Shown: positions 16,869-26,662 of the stretch, one piece after another
Position numbering within the stretch: position 1 is the first letter of the stretch
Layout: every line of letters begins with the position of its first letter
Assembly (NCBI RefSeq): GCF_020386975.1
Contig: NZ_JABFNK010000005.1
Coordinates: 434,001 to 498,000 of the forward strand
DNA length: 64,000 nucleotides
Source of the DNA: Thermococcus bergensis
GTDB taxonomy: Archaea > Methanobacteriota_B > Thermococci > Thermococcales > Thermococcaceae
Direction of reading: 5' to 3'
Made by a program: the position numbers and the translations under genes
The notes under the pieces: generated by a model
Told to the model about the DNA's origin: nothing
Databases searched by the model: none
The model's input: only the letters and a program-made list of their open reading frames with translations

Positions 16869-17229
16869 TGCCCCTAACCTCCACGATTCTTACCTTTTCA
16901 CCCTTTTTTGCCTCCCCGTTTATGCATTCAGCTATCCACAGTTCGTTTCCCACTTTTACGACGCCTTTTGGGTTTAAATCTTCAACCACGATAGCTTCTT
17001 TTCCAATCAGTGCTTCTGGCCCAACTTCCACCCTTTTCTCAAAAACCTCCCAGAGGAACTTGACGGCAATGACGTCTTTGAAGATAAGAAAACCTATTAC
17101 AGCAAGAGCGGGCTTTAAAGGCACGTTTATGCCAGCTCTCGGCAAAATAAAGAAGAGAAATGCTCCAACAACTATCTCGTCTGCGAGTATGCTTATGATT
17201 TTGAGGATGTTTTTAACGTAGTCCTTCAT
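16840..17229 (-). CDS. Short NfeD-like membrane protein
   Basis: 129 residues. The N-terminal hydrophobic region has IVVGAFLFFILPRAGI and ALAVIGFLIFKDVI, followed by the C-terminal OB domain EALIGKEAIVVEDLNPKGVVKVG and KGEKVRIVEVRGTKLLVE, typical of NfeD (PF01957). NfeD proteins partner with stomatins or associated proteases; neither is adjacent. It starts four bases after the acyltransferase stop on the same strand. Confidence 0.72.
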   Translation of the reverse strand: MKDYVKNILKIISILADEIVVGAFLFFILPRAGINVPLKPALAVIGFLIFKDVIAVKFLWEVFEKRVEVGPEALIGKEAIVVEDLNPKGVVKVGNELWIAECINGEAKKGEKVRIVEVRGTKLLVERQE

Positions 17230-17232
17230 AAC

Positions 17233-17973
17233 TCACACCCCTAAGTTGGGCAAACCGCCGTAGAGGAGCATAAGAAGCCCTACAAAAACCGGCTGGTGGA
17301 TGAGATAGATCTTTAGGGTGTTCCTCCCCATGAAGCAGACGAACTCAAGGATGGGATTTTTTGGAGTATTTATCTTGAGCTTTCTTCTTCCATTGGGATA
17401 AATCAACGCGCCCACTGCCGTTCCCAAAAGGAAAACTCCAAACCACGGAAATATTGGGAAGTAATCCAGAGTAAAGAACTCGTGAGGAGTAATCCCTAGG
17501 GGAAGAAGGAGCAAAGTGTCGGCGTGAACGTTCTTTACAACCTGGCCTCCCAAAAGAAAGAGAACTGCGGGAAAGATGTTTTTCCATCCAAGAGAATAGA
17601 AGGGAATCACGAGCAAACTCGCTATGCCCAGGAAGTGTAGGACTCCAAAATAGATTGTCCCTTTCTCCAGCAGGAGATAGGTAGTAAGGGTTATGAGCAA
17701 GCCAAGGCCAAAGAGCTTTGCAAACCTCAACAAATACTTCTTGGGAGTTTTATTTCCTCTTGCATGGCTTATCCACAGTGAGAGCCCTGAAATCGAGACA
17801 AAGAGGGATGCGGTTGCATAAGCAAAGAGCTTCCAGAAGAGCCTGTGCTCTGAATAACCCAGAAAGAACTGCAGATCTGTGACAAAGTTGGATATTAACA
17901 TCATGATTAACGCTATTCCCCGGACAAAGTCAACCTCCCAAAAGCGCTTTGAATAAATTTCACTGCCGAACAT
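17233..17973 (-). CDS. Heparan-alpha-glucosaminide acetyltransferase-like membrane protein (DUF1624)
   Basis: 247 residues with about seven transmembrane helices. The DUF1624 signature opens it: RFWEVDFVRGIALIMMLISN, then GIGS-like GLSLWISHARG and a terminal GRNTLKIYLIHQPVFVGLL. These membrane acyltransferase-fold proteins are thought to modify cell-surface glycans or lipids. ATG 17973 (MFGSEIYSKRF) is the natural start. A TATA-like TTTATATCC lies directly upstream, so the message is probably leaderless. Divergent from the next gene. Confidence 0.72.
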   Translation of the reverse strand: MFGSEIYSKRFWEVDFVRGIALIMMLISNFVTDLQFFLGYSEHRLFWKLFAYATASLFVSISGLSLWISHARGNKTPKKYLLRFAKLFGLGLLITLTTYLLLEKGTIYFGVLHFLGIASLLVIPFYSLGWKNIFPAVLFLLGGQVVKNVHADTLLLLPLGITPHEFFTLDYFPIFPWFGVFLLGTAVGALIYPNGRRKLKINTPKNPILEFVCFMGRNTLKIYLIHQPVFVGLLMLLYGGLPNLGV

Positions 17974-18016
17974 CAAAGGATATAAACTTCGAGGCTTATT
18001 TAAGTTTGGTGTTTGC

Positions 18017-18580
18017 ATGGAGAGGGTTAAACTTAGGCTTCTGTTTTTCAGCTTGGCAGTTTTAATGATAACGCAGCCTGGAGCAATAGCCTTTGCCAAT
18101 TTTGATGCCCCTTATGGGTTTTACAAGGATTTGTCTGCATGGCTCTCCGCCTATCTCGGAGGTGCTTTGATTTTAATGGGGTACGGAATCTTAAAGCGGA
18201 AAGAACTTGGGACTAAATTCCTTTCTCTCTATGGGCTTCATTATGTGGTTTTATTTGCTTTTGCGTATTTTTTTGAGCTGAAGGTTATTGGCGATATTAA
18301 CCCCTCATTTTCTGTTGTAAATTTGCTCTCCTTAAGCATCCTTGGCTTTCTGCTTAGCCTGATGCTCTTTCTCCCGGCCATCTTTTCACCACCCTATTAC
18401 CCCTATGATGCACCCCTACTCCTAATCCAGTTTGCACTCTGGATTGCTTCCTTTTACATCTTTCTTAGGTTCAGAGAGCTTGAAAAAGAGAAAATATTGA
18501 CCGTCTACAGAATTTTCCTGGGTTTAATGCTGTTTTCAATTTTCTTTGGCTTTCTCAAAGTTGCCGAGGTGTTTGGATGA
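18017..18580 (+). CDS. Polytopic membrane protein, unknown
   Basis: 187 residues with about five transmembrane segments (LLFFSLAVLMITQPGAIAFA, YLGGALILMGYGIL, YVVLFAFAYFF, LLSLSILGFLLSLMLFLP, LLLIQFALWIASFYIFLRF) and a final C-terminal one. No family motif is recognised. Its end overlaps the start of the radical SAM gene as GGATGA, so the genes are coupled. Confidence 0.55.
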   Translation: MERVKLRLLFFSLAVLMITQPGAIAFANFDAPYGFYKDLSAWLSAYLGGALILMGYGILKRKELGTKFLSLYGLHYVVLFAFAYFFELKVIGDINPSFSVVNLLSLSILGFLLSLMLFLPAIFSPPYYPYDAPLLLIQFALWIASFYIFLRFRELEKEKILTVYRIFLGLMLFSIFFGFLKVAEVFG

Positions 18581-19374
18581 GGATTATTAAAACCAAAGCA
18601 AAAAGCATCTACACAAAAAGTGGAATTCCCGGGGTTGGTTGGGTTATAAACCAATACGTTGGCTGTCAGTTTGGGTGCAAATACTGCTACGCAAAGTTCA
18701 TCTGCAAGTGGAAGCCCTATGGCGAGTGGGGAACATGGGTGGAGGTAAAGACCAACGCCTCTGAGCTTGCGAGGAAGAGGGTTTACGGAGAGGTCTTCAT
18801 GTCGAGCATCTCCGATCCTTATCAGCCCGTAGAGAAGGAGCTCAAGCTAACGAGAAGAACCCTTGAGATGATGAACAAGAGAAACAAGCTCAGCATTCTA
18901 ACCAAATCACCGCTTGTGGTTAGAGACATCGACCTTTTCAAGCTCTTCAACGAAATCGAGGTTGGATTGACAATAAACAGCTTCGAGGGGAAGGAAAAGC
19001 AGCTCATAGAGCCCTTTACCCCTTCACAGAAGCTTAGGATAGACGCGCTAAAGACACTTAGAGAGGAGGGAGTGAAAAACTACGCCTTCATAAGCCCGAT
19101 TATCCCGGGCATCACTGACGTGGAGGAGATAATAAGGGAAACAAGGGGCTTCGCTGATTCTTACTTTTTCGAAGTGCTCAACCTGAAAGCTGCTGGTAGG
19201 GAGTTTCGGGAATTGCTAAGGGAAAATTTCCCCGAAAGCTACGAAGTTATGGTTGACGAGAATAAGTTCTGGCGCTTCGTTAAAGAGCTCATAGAGCTCA
19301 TAAAACGGCTTAACGTAAGAACAGAAGGAATTGAAGTCCACAGGAAAGGCTGGGAGTTCATAGAGGTGAAGTAA
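18577..19374 (+). CDS. Radical SAM protein, SPL/Rv2578c-like
   Basis: 265 residues. The cluster motif CQFGCKYCYAKF (CxxxCxxC), preceded by GVGWVINQYVG, and SSISDPYQPVEKELKLTRRTLEMM match the spore-photoproduct-lyase-like radical SAM group (COG1533). Members are of mostly unknown function; DNA repair is not shown. It is followed three bases later by the next plus-strand gene, forming a unit. Confidence 0.75.
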   Translation: MRIIKTKAKSIYTKSGIPGVGWVINQYVGCQFGCKYCYAKFICKWKPYGEWGTWVEVKTNASELARKRVYGEVFMSSISDPYQPVEKELKLTRRTLEMMNKRNKLSILTKSPLVVRDIDLFKLFNEIEVGLTINSFEGKEKQLIEPFTPSQKLRIDALKTLREEGVKNYAFISPIIPGITDVEEIIRETRGFADSYFFEVLNLKAAGREFRELLRENFPESYEVMVDENKFWRFVKELIELIKRLNVRTEGIEVHRKGWEFIEVK

Positions 19375-19376
19375 AA

Positions 19377-20165
19377 ATGAGAATAGCTCAAGTAGGTGAT
19401 TTCTGGATGGAAATTCCCGATGTTAGGTATTCCTTCTTTGACACTCCATACATAGGACACAGGCTTGGAAGAGCCGTTGATGTGTACTTTGAAGATAAAG
19501 CACTATTCCCCTTCGAAGAGGGAAAGCTGATTGAAGTGAAAAAGATAAGGACTCCCCGGTACATTCCGGTCGAACATGATTACCTTACCCTCTTTAAGGT
19601 GGGAGATTTCTGTCTGAAGGTTCTTCATGTTAAGCCAGAGCTTGAGGTTGGGGAGAGAGTTACTCTCGGTGATGAGATTGGGAGGCTTATCTATTCAGGA
19701 TTTTTCTCGCCATGGAGCGACAAACATGCTCATTTCGAGCTCAGAAGGTGCGAAGACCCTTACAGGGCAAGAGGGGGCTTAGTTATTTTCCCTAAGGTTA
19801 TGCCCCTTGTTCCTACCGCAAAGGGAATAGAATTTGAAGTTGTTGAAAAAACCTCCCGATATCTCTGGCTTAAACCCCTGAAGAGAGGAAAAGAAGGAAT
19901 GACTCCCTTTGGAAACATCGAAGGGGGTTTACCCCATTATCGCTACGGAGCGATTTTTAACGGAAGTGAAGCGAGGCTTTTTGGAAGGGTCGTGAAAGCT
20001 GAAGAAATTCTCGAAAACCGTGCTGGAATCTTTAAAGCTAACTTTGAAGTTCTTGCAAATGGAAAAAGGGTTAAGGGAGTCGGGATTTACTGCAACGAGG
20101 GGAGGGTTAAGCTTATCGGGGGAGAGTTTGAAGTGGGGGATGTTGTGGAGCTTGTAATAGTTTAA
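19377..20165 (+). CDS. Conserved hypothetical, degenerate M23-peptidase-like domain
   Basis: 262 residues. The first half resembles a lysostaphin-type barrel: GHRLGRAVDVYF, LFPFEEGKLIEV, LKVLHVKPELEVGERVTLGDEIG and DKHAHFELRR (HxHxE). In true M23 enzymes zinc is held by H, D and HxH; here the final motif is HAHFE. Catalysis is uncertain. The second half is beta-rich without a recognised domain. Cotranscribed with the radical SAM gene. Confidence 0.5.
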   Translation: MRIAQVGDFWMEIPDVRYSFFDTPYIGHRLGRAVDVYFEDKALFPFEEGKLIEVKKIRTPRYIPVEHDYLTLFKVGDFCLKVLHVKPELEVGERVTLGDEIGRLIYSGFFSPWSDKHAHFELRRCEDPYRARGGLVIFPKVMPLVPTAKGIEFEVVEKTSRYLWLKPLKRGKEGMTPFGNIEGGLPHYRYGAIFNGSEARLFGRVVKAEEILENRAGIFKANFEVLANGKRVKGVGIYCNEGRVKLIGGEFEVGDVVELVIV

Positions 20166-20192
20166 CTGTAAAAAAAGCAGAAAAGTAAAAAC

Positions 20193-21494
20193 TCAGTAAG
20201 GAAGGTCATAGTGCTTGACCACTATCTCGTCTATCCCTATTTTTTCTAAAGCACTCAACGGAACCTGCATTGACACTTGAACTATTCCCGGAAGCCTTCC
20301 AATCTCCACGGCACCGCTTATCGTTACTCTGTTTCTAACTTCTTCTACGCTCATTCCAAAGAGCTTTGCAGCTCTTTCAAAACCTCTCATTGCAGCTTCG
20401 TTTATAGTTGGTCCTGAACCAATAATCTGCACTGGAGCCACAGGCTCAGGCTCAATTCCAAACCTTCTTGCCAGATTCTGCACTTTCTCCCATTCGTCTT
20501 TTCTCCATGGCTTTGCGAGTGGAGGCAGGTCTTCCTCAGGAGGTAGCAATATTGGGCCATCCAGATTTACGTTTTTGACAACCGAAACTTCAAGAACACT
20601 CTCTGCAGTTACATCGGTTGTATGCCCCGCTACCTCTCCATCTCCCTGCATTGCATGAGCGTCTCCGGCGTAAATTCCTCCTCCTTTGACCTTTACAGGT
20701 GCTATCAGTATGCTTCCTTCCCTGACTGAATCAACGTCCAAATGCCCATCGGTTAGCTTTGTCTCGTAGTCCTCCTTGGTTATCCCGTATGGATGGGGGG
20801 CGTTGATTAGGAATGAGCCAAAATCCCCGGCATTGTGGGAGTCCGGGATGTCTACAGCTGGAACCGTTCCAAGCTGTCCCAAGAAAGGTCTCATCCTTGA
20901 GGGAACTCCAACTATATCTGCCTTGGCGAAGATTAGTATCGGCACCTGCTTTGAATTCTTGGGAAGAGCGTGCCACTCCCATGCATCTTTGGCTATCATC
21001 TCGGCGGTTTCCTTGTTTACGGTAACTCCAACTCCAAGGTTGTGATCAAAAACCATTGTATAGCCGTTGACCATCTTGAAGGGAGAAGCCGGCGAGCCGC
21101 AGTTCTTGCACCTCACTGCATCTTCCCCTATGCCAACAACCTCAAATTCGGGCCATGGCTCGTTACAGCTTGGACATTTCTTTGCAACGTATGGGTCTCC
21201 AACAAACGCTCCTTCTCTAGCGACATCAACGCCTGAAGAAGCTGCTTTTGAGAGAACCTTTATGCTCTTTATCTTAATCACTATGCCGTCCCCAATCTCT
21301 GCCCCTTCTACTGCAACCGGCATGTTGACCTCATGTCCTCCCCTAATTGTGGGAGTGATCATCGGGCCCCAGCATCCGGGGGCTGTGCGAAAGATTATTT
21401 TTCCTCCGTCTGCTACGGGGCCGAGCATCTTTGAGTGTGGCCCAATTATGCCGTTTGTTTGTATGTCGTTAAAAATCTCATCTTCAACTACCAT
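20193..21494 (-). CDS. Acetamidase/formamidase family amidase with zinc-ribbon insertion
   Basis: 433-residue member of PF03069, which hydrolyses formamide or short amides to ammonia and acid. Family motifs are GPMITPTIRGGHEVNMPV, GDAHAMQGDGEV and the C-terminal GSGPTINEAAMRGFERA. An extra zinc ribbon, CPSCNEPWPEF...CKNCGSPASPF, is inserted in the first third. GGTGGTTTCT precedes ATG 21494. IS982 copy B lies about 43 bases upstream, with its target duplication falling on this gene's TATA-like GTTTTTAT. Confidence 0.83.
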   Translation of the reverse strand: MVVEDEIFNDIQTNGIIGPHSKMLGPVADGGKIIFRTAPGCWGPMITPTIRGGHEVNMPVAVEGAEIGDGIVIKIKSIKVLSKAASSGVDVAREGAFVGDPYVAKKCPSCNEPWPEFEVVGIGEDAVRCKNCGSPASPFKMVNGYTMVFDHNLGVGVTVNKETAEMIAKDAWEWHALPKNSKQVPILIFAKADIVGVPSRMRPFLGQLGTVPAVDIPDSHNAGDFGSFLINAPHPYGITKEDYETKLTDGHLDVDSVREGSILIAPVKVKGGGIYAGDAHAMQGDGEVAGHTTDVTAESVLEVSVVKNVNLDGPILLPPEEDLPPLAKPWRKDEWEKVQNLARRFGIEPEPVAPVQIIGSGPTINEAAMRGFERAAKLFGMSVEEVRNRVTISGAVEIGRLPGIVQVSMQVPLSALEKIGIDEIVVKHYDLPY

Positions 21495-21536
21495 AGAAAC
21501 CACCAACTCTTATCTTCAAGGTGAAAAGATAAAAAC

Positions 21537-22468
21537 ACCCTAGTTCCCATTAGATCGTTAGAGTTATAAGCACTTAAGTCTTTTGGTTGATTGGTGGTTG
21601 TTATGAACTTTCAGCAGGAAATCCTGATCATAAAATCCGAAATCTATCCGATAATCAGCAAACACTACCCGAAAAACACTCACAGGGAAATAATCAGCCT
21701 CTACGACCTAATAACCTTCGCAATACTAGCACACTTGCACTTTAACGGAGTTTACAAGCACGCTTACAGAGTCCTAATCGAAGAAATGAAGCTGTTCCCC
21801 AAAATCAGGTACAACAAACTAACAGAACGCTTGAACAGGCACGAAAAACTCCTGCTCCTAGCGCAGGAAGAATTATTCAAAAAACACGCCAGAGAATACG
21901 TTAGAATACTGGACTCAAAGCCCATTCAGACCAAGGAGTTGGCCAGAAAAAACAGGAAGGATAAGGAGGGTTCTTCAGAAGTCATCTCTGAAAAGCCCGC
22001 AGTTGGGTTTGTTCCCTCTAAAAAAAGTTTTACTATGGGTACAAGCTGACCTGTTACTCTGATGGAAATTTGCTGGCTTTGCTGTCCGTTGATCCGGCGA
22101 ATAAGCATGATGTGAGTGTTGTCAGGGAAAAGTTCTGGGTGATTGTTGAGGAGTTTTCTGGCTGTTTTCTGTTTTTGGATAAGGGTTACGTTAGTAGAGA
22201 ACTTCAGGAGGAATTCCTGAAGTTTGGCGTTGTTTACACGCCGGTGAAGCGGGAGAATCAGGTTAGTAATCTGGAGGAGAAGAAGTTTTACAAGTACTTG
22301 TCTGACTTTCGCAGGAGGATTGAGACTTTGTTTTCGAAGTTTTCTGAGTTTCTTCTGAGGCCGAGCAGGAGTGTTAGTTTGAGGGGGTTAGCTGTCAGGA
22401 TTTTAGGGGCGATTCTGGCCGTGAATCTGGACAGATTATACAACTTCACAGGTGGTGGGAACTAGGGT
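21537..22468 (+). mobile_element. IS982-family element (copy B)
   Basis: Complete, 932 bp, ends ACCCTAGTTCCCA. The 8-base target duplication ATAAAAAC lies at 21529-21536 and 22469-22476. It is in the promoter region of the acetamidase gene and upstream of the CGP-CTERM gene. Same orientation as copies C and F. Confidence 0.93.
21603..22465 (+). CDS. IS982 transposase, two frames (copy B)
   Basis: OrfA from ATG 21603 stops at 22049; orfB is open from before 22070 to 22465. The A7-G run at 22020-22027 is the joining point for a -1 shift. This copy differs from A by a few residues (ELQEEFLKFG, KRENQVSNL). Confidence 0.85.
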
Positions 22469-22554
22469 ATAAAAACGTTTTGATTTTGACAAACTTAAAT
22501 CTATTTGGGTTATTTTTCAATGTCAGAACAGCTTCAAGTATTTCTGAACTTATC

Positions 22555-22572
22555 GATAGGGGTATATACTTT
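22555..22572 (+). promoter_or_regulatory. TATA box of the CGP-CTERM gene
   Basis: GATAGGGGTATATACTTT has a TATATA core about 35 bases before the ATG at 22600, followed by a GGTGAG ribosome site. Confidence 0.5.
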
Positions 22573-22599
22573 GAAGTCAAGTTCTATATTGGTGAGAAC

Positions 22600-23811
22600 A
22601 TGAAGAAAGAGTTCGTGCTCATTAGTTTGCTGATCTTTGTTCCATTGGCCAGTGCATGCTACAATCCAATGGATTCCTTAGCTGTGGAAGTTCATCTAAA
22701 CAAGCCTGGCATTTATTATGACTTCACTCCACTAAAAAATGCAGAAAACGTAATAATCGACGATGGAAGCATAATCTACCGATCCCACTACGATGAAAGA
22801 GTTGGGGTTATCTTGAGGGAGATTAACTCCTCTCTGTGGATTAGAATTCAAATACCTGCGAAGAGCTTTGAATCCGCTTATGCTTACGCTTCATTTGAAT
22901 CCCCCTTGCTGATTTCCAACGAAAGCTTTGAGCGGATTAAGGCTCTGGGCTGGGAAGTTAAGAACTACACCTTTAGAAAAGGGTCTCTCTACGTCCGGAT
23001 AAGCCCGAGAAACGGTGGCGAATGCAAGAGCGACTCGGACTGTGCCGTCGGCGGATGCTCCGGAGAGGTCTGCACAACAAGGGAGCTCGCAAAAGAGATA
23101 GTCACACCCTGTGTATATAAGGAGTGGTACGGGTGTTTGAGATTAACGAGCTGCGGCTGTTATAACGGCTTCTGCACATGGAAGCCTAATCCAGATTTTG
23201 AAAAATGCCTGAAAGAGCATGGCATTGATCCTTCCAAAATTATTAAGCTCCCCCTCGCTGAAGTCTACATAGCTGACTATGGAAAAGAAAAGCCGAATGA
23301 AGAAGACATTAGTGAGCTGAGAGAACTTTTTGAAGTGCTTGGCATCTCATGTGTCCTTGACAACCTCCAGTTTAAGACCGAAATCACCAACTCCCCAGAG
23401 GGAGTCATTGATCCCTATTCCTTCAACTTCAGCAAAGCCCTTAGAGTAGAGCTCGAATGGCTGAGGGAGAACGGAATAATAGCGGTAGGTGATGAAGACA
23501 TCTCGGCAATTGTAAATGTTGCGGAGAGAGGAAAAGCTGGCCAAAACTCCCACATAGGCTGGTATAGGAAAAACGGGGTCTACACGTGGATTCCCTACGA
23601 TGAGAGCGACAATCCTCTCTTGCTCAGGTGTGTTGGAGAGCCTTTCAACGTAACGTTACCAAGCGGGAAGGCTGTTATCGGGTCATCAGACACTTCATCC
23701 ACCCCTGGAAGCTCGAACACTACTTCACAGAGTACAGCTCAAAATGGAGTTTGCGGACCGGGAGCTTTTGTTGGACTTCTTCTCTTCCCCTTGCTCTTCA
23801 GGAGGAAGTGA
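22600..23811 (+). CDS. Cell-surface protein with cysteine cluster and CGP-CTERM anchor
   Basis: 403 residues. The signal peptide MKKEFVLISLLIFVPLASAC ends at a Cys that could be lipidated. A central cysteine cluster (CKSDSDCAVGGCSGEVC, then CVYKEWYGCLRLTSCGCYNGFC) matches the eight-cysteine-cluster domain. After a Ser/Thr-rich linker (SSDTSSTPGSSNTTSQ) the protein ends CGPGAFVGLLLFPLLFRRK, the CGP-CTERM sorting signal restricted to Thermococcales and relatives: Cys-Gly-Pro, a transmembrane helix and a basic tail. It is probably processed and membrane-anchored outside the cell. ATG 22600 follows GGTGAG. Confidence 0.88.
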   Translation: MKKEFVLISLLIFVPLASACYNPMDSLAVEVHLNKPGIYYDFTPLKNAENVIIDDGSIIYRSHYDERVGVILREINSSLWIRIQIPAKSFESAYAYASFESPLLISNESFERIKALGWEVKNYTFRKGSLYVRISPRNGGECKSDSDCAVGGCSGEVCTTRELAKEIVTPCVYKEWYGCLRLTSCGCYNGFCTWKPNPDFEKCLKEHGIDPSKIIKLPLAEVYIADYGKEKPNEEDISELRELFEVLGISCVLDNLQFKTEITNSPEGVIDPYSFNFSKALRVELEWLRENGIIAVGDEDISAIVNVAERGKAGQNSHIGWYRKNGVYTWIPYDESDNPLLLRCVGEPFNVTLPSGKAVIGSSDTSSTPGSSNTTSQSTAQNGVCGPGAFVGLLLFPLLFRRK

Positions 23812-23890
23812 GGTTTTTGGCTTTTATTTTTTCTATTGGGATCAAAACGTTTATTAGAACTTCAACCGAGAAAGTTTTGGTGAGTACACT

Positions 23891-24322
23891 ATGAGATATT
23901 GGCTCTGTATAACCAACCGCGATAATTGGGAGGTCGTGAGAGAGAAAAAAGTTTGGGGTGTACCAAAGAGGCACAAAAACACTATCTCCAAAGTTAAACC
24001 TGGAGACAGGCTTGTAATTTATGTAAAGCAAGAGAGAAAGGACAAAGAAATCTTGGAACCCAAAATTGTTGGTATTTTTGAAGTAGTGAGTGAGCCCTAT
24101 CAAGATTCAACCAAAATTTTCAAGTCACCACCACACCTTAACGAAACCTACCCCTTGAGGGTTAAAATTGAGCCCGTAAAGATTGGCGAAGTTGAGTTCA
24201 AGCCATTAATTCCAAAACTAAAGTTCATCACAAACAAGAAGAAGTGGAGCGGCCACCTGATGGGCAAGGCAATGAGGGAAATCCCGGAGGAAGACTATAA
24301 ACTCATTGAAAGCTTGCTGTGA
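23891..24322 (+). CDS. EVE-domain protein
   Basis: 143-residue single EVE (PUA-superfamily) domain: [23 protein letters not shown], then [27 protein letters not shown] and [25 protein letters not shown] at the end. EVE domains bind modified bases in nucleic acids and are often found beside restriction or defence genes, which fits its place at the edge of the island. GGTGAG lies seven bases before the ATG. Confidence 0.83.
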   Translation: MRYWLCITNRDNWEVVREKKVWGVPKRHKNTISKVKPGDRLVIYVKQERKDKEILEPKIVGIFEVVSEPYQDSTKIFKSPPHLNETYPLRVKIEPVKIGEVEFKPLIPKLKFITNKKKWSGHLMGKAMREIPEEDYKLIESLL

Positions 24323-25367
24323 AGATTTTAGGTACAAAAAATCAAAAGAACTTCAGCTTTCCGGAATAAAGAGTATGCCTGCAACGATGTGTGTTTTAAC
24401 TCCTTTTGTCCCTAATTCTTCTCTCTTTTGCTCTATTTCCTTCTTTCTCTGAGGGATTTGATATTTCACTACTAAGGCTTCGCAGGCTTTGATTATTTTG
24501 TCCGTAGCAATGTTTGGGTTGATTTCCCTCATAGCCCTTGCGAAAAGGTCATGATGTGCATACCCCCACTTAACTAGATCTATAATAGTGCTCAAATATA
24601 TTCTTTCTGACTCATTTTTAGTTCTCTGCATTCTATTGTAGAGTTTGCTAAGAATCTTTTTTATGTTCCTTGGAACTTTGGGAGATTTTTTAAATGTCAG
24701 GCTACTGGCTTTTATAGTCCTAAGTTCATTAAACTCTTTTAGGGCTTTATCAGCGATTTCATAGTAAATATTCATTTCCCTGAACTCGTTGAATGGAGGA
24801 GTGTTAATATCAAGCCCTGTTATTTTCAAAAGCTCTTCAATAGGGGTATTCTGTCTAATCCAAGTATTGCCTTGTCTTCTGTATATAAAGTATTGTGAAA
24901 TTATTCCATCACTACACACGAAGAAAGCATAGTACTCTTTTCCTCTGTATTTGACAACACTTCTCATTGAATACCTTCTCTTTAACTCCTCAAAGCGCTC
25001 ATTGTTACGCTCCTTGAACTCCCTTACGAGTTTTTCGGCAAGCGTTGTTACGGAAAGGACATCCTTTTTTTCAAGCTCTTCAATTTTTCCGCCATAAATA
25101 ATCTCGATTGCCGATGGGTTCCATTCCTCACTCTCTTCAAGAATCTTACCGTCAGCACCTAATGCATTGTTAAATTCTGCTATTCTTCTTCTGACTTTCT
25201 CGAGTAACCCGAGATTCTCTTCTAATTTTTTCTCTGGGAAGAAATTGTAGACATGGATAACATCATGTTCCGTTCCAATTCTGTCAACTCTACCAATCCT
25301 TTGGATCAATTTTATTGGAGTCCAGTCTGACCTCCTCCCCGCCCTGAAGGGCGAGGGTTCCAACGAG

Positions 25368-26540
25368 TTAACCCCTCGCCATTGGCAGGGAGGTTTGAGG
25401 GGTTTCATTTAGACCCAAGTTAAAGCGGGTCTTCGACCCCTCGGGGAGGGTCTTCCCCCCGTTACCCCTCCTCTGAGCATAAAGGCCGCCCAGATTCGGG
25501 GTTATCTTTTCCACAGCCTTCTTTAAAATGTTGAAAGCACCAATCAAATCCGCGTTAAAGTCAAGCCCCGTCGCGGGACACTTAAACAAACCACGAACAA
25601 AGCGGGCCCCCTCGTGGGGCTTCCCGCAAACGGGGCAGGTTTTTGAGGTGAAAGCCTCATTAACAACCTGAACAACGATGCCATATTCCTCAGCCACTTC
25701 CTTGAGCCTTTGAATCACAGTATTGAACCGCCAGACGTGGGAGAGGAGGAAGTTCTGCCTCTTGCCTTTCTCAGAGTTTCTGGCAATCCCCTTCGGGTAA
25801 CCTACAACAATCCTCGAAACTCCGAGGTGGTAGAGCTTTTCAACGGTCTGTCTTACTGCCGTGTTGATGTAATGCTTTGCTTGAAGTTTAGCCTTCCCGT
25901 GCATTCTTTTGAGTTTTCTACTTCTCTTCGCTCCCGACCTGTTAAGTTTTGACTGATAATCCGCAATCCTCTTCCGCCAGTAAAAGGCTATTGATTTTAA
26001 TGGCCTGCCGTTCACGAGGAAGCTTTCACCGTTCTCAACGTAGACCGCCATTAGATTGTTCACTCCCAAATCAATTCCCGCTGAAAGGTCGCCCAATGGT
26101 TTCCTTGGAACTTCAATCCACTCGCCTCCAATTAGTTTCTCCTCGACGGTAATGCTGATGTGGGCATACCATTTCCGCTTAACGGTATCGTAGGTTATTT
26201 CCAGCCTTCCTTGTTTGCCTTTGAGGTGTATTTTCCCCTTAAACTGGACTTCGAGGCGTTTGAACTTGCCGAGGCCTTTGAGAATTAACCTGTTGCCCTC
26301 AATCTTGTATTGGTCGTTCCTGAGTACGATTAAAGGTTTTCTTTTCCCATCGTCTTTCAAGTAGTTCGGTGGCTTCGGCTTCAACCACTCGGGCAGTTCT
26401 CCGTTCCGCTTATTCCTTAAGAGTGAGAAGAAGCTCCTCCAGCTTTCAGCATTCTTCCTGCAAATTTGCTGGACTGTTGCGGAGCCGATTTCCTTTTTGA
26501 ATTCTTCATAGACGATTTTCTCCGTCCTGTTGAAGTCCAC
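25368..26540 (-). CDS. tnpB: TnpB (IS605 OrfB), start codon unclear
   Basis: RNA-guided RuvC-like nuclease of IS605. RuvC motifs: AGIDLGVNNLMAVY (first Asp) and TGLDFNADLIGAFNI (last Asp). The middle position reads IVVGYPKGIA, without the usual catalytic Glu of the xxEDL form. The zinc finger is CPVCGKPHEG...FKCPATG, with only three cysteines. From the first GTG (26540) it has 390 residues, but homologous sequence (RSVTLKLQPSKETERILFELA) continues in frame upstream to about 26688 without a standard start codon. Either a non-canonical start, coupling to tnpA or decay is possible. Confidence 0.82.
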   Translation of the reverse strand: MDFNRTEKIVYEEFKKEIGSATVQQICRKNAESWRSFFSLLRNKRNGELPEWLKPKPPNYLKDDGKRKPLIVLRNDQYKIEGNRLILKGLGKFKRLEVQFKGKIHLKGKQGRLEITYDTVKRKWYAHISITVEEKLIGGEWIEVPRKPLGDLSAGIDLGVNNLMAVYVENGESFLVNGRPLKSIAFYWRKRIADYQSKLNRSGAKRSRKLKRMHGKAKLQAKHYINTAVRQTVEKLYHLGVSRIVVGYPKGIARNSEKGKRQNFLLSHVWRFNTVIQRLKEVAEEYGIVVQVVNEAFTSKTCPVCGKPHEGARFVRGLFKCPATGLDFNADLIGAFNILKKAVEKITPNLGGLYAQRRGNGGKTLPEGSKTRFNLGLNETPQTSLPMARG

Positions 26541-26662
26541 TGGTTTACCCTCGAAGAATTCCTGCCTGCGAAGGTAGTTTATCTGGTTCCAAACTTTAGC
26601 CCCAATGTCAGCTAACTCGAAGAGAATTCTCTCGGTTTCTTTTGAGGGCTGGAGTTTGAGCG

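Noticed and set aside
25323-25408. Start of a separate helicase-C gene inside tnpB's 3' end
   Set aside because: The residues before DWTPIKL derive from the IS605 right end in another frame and are not helicase sequence.
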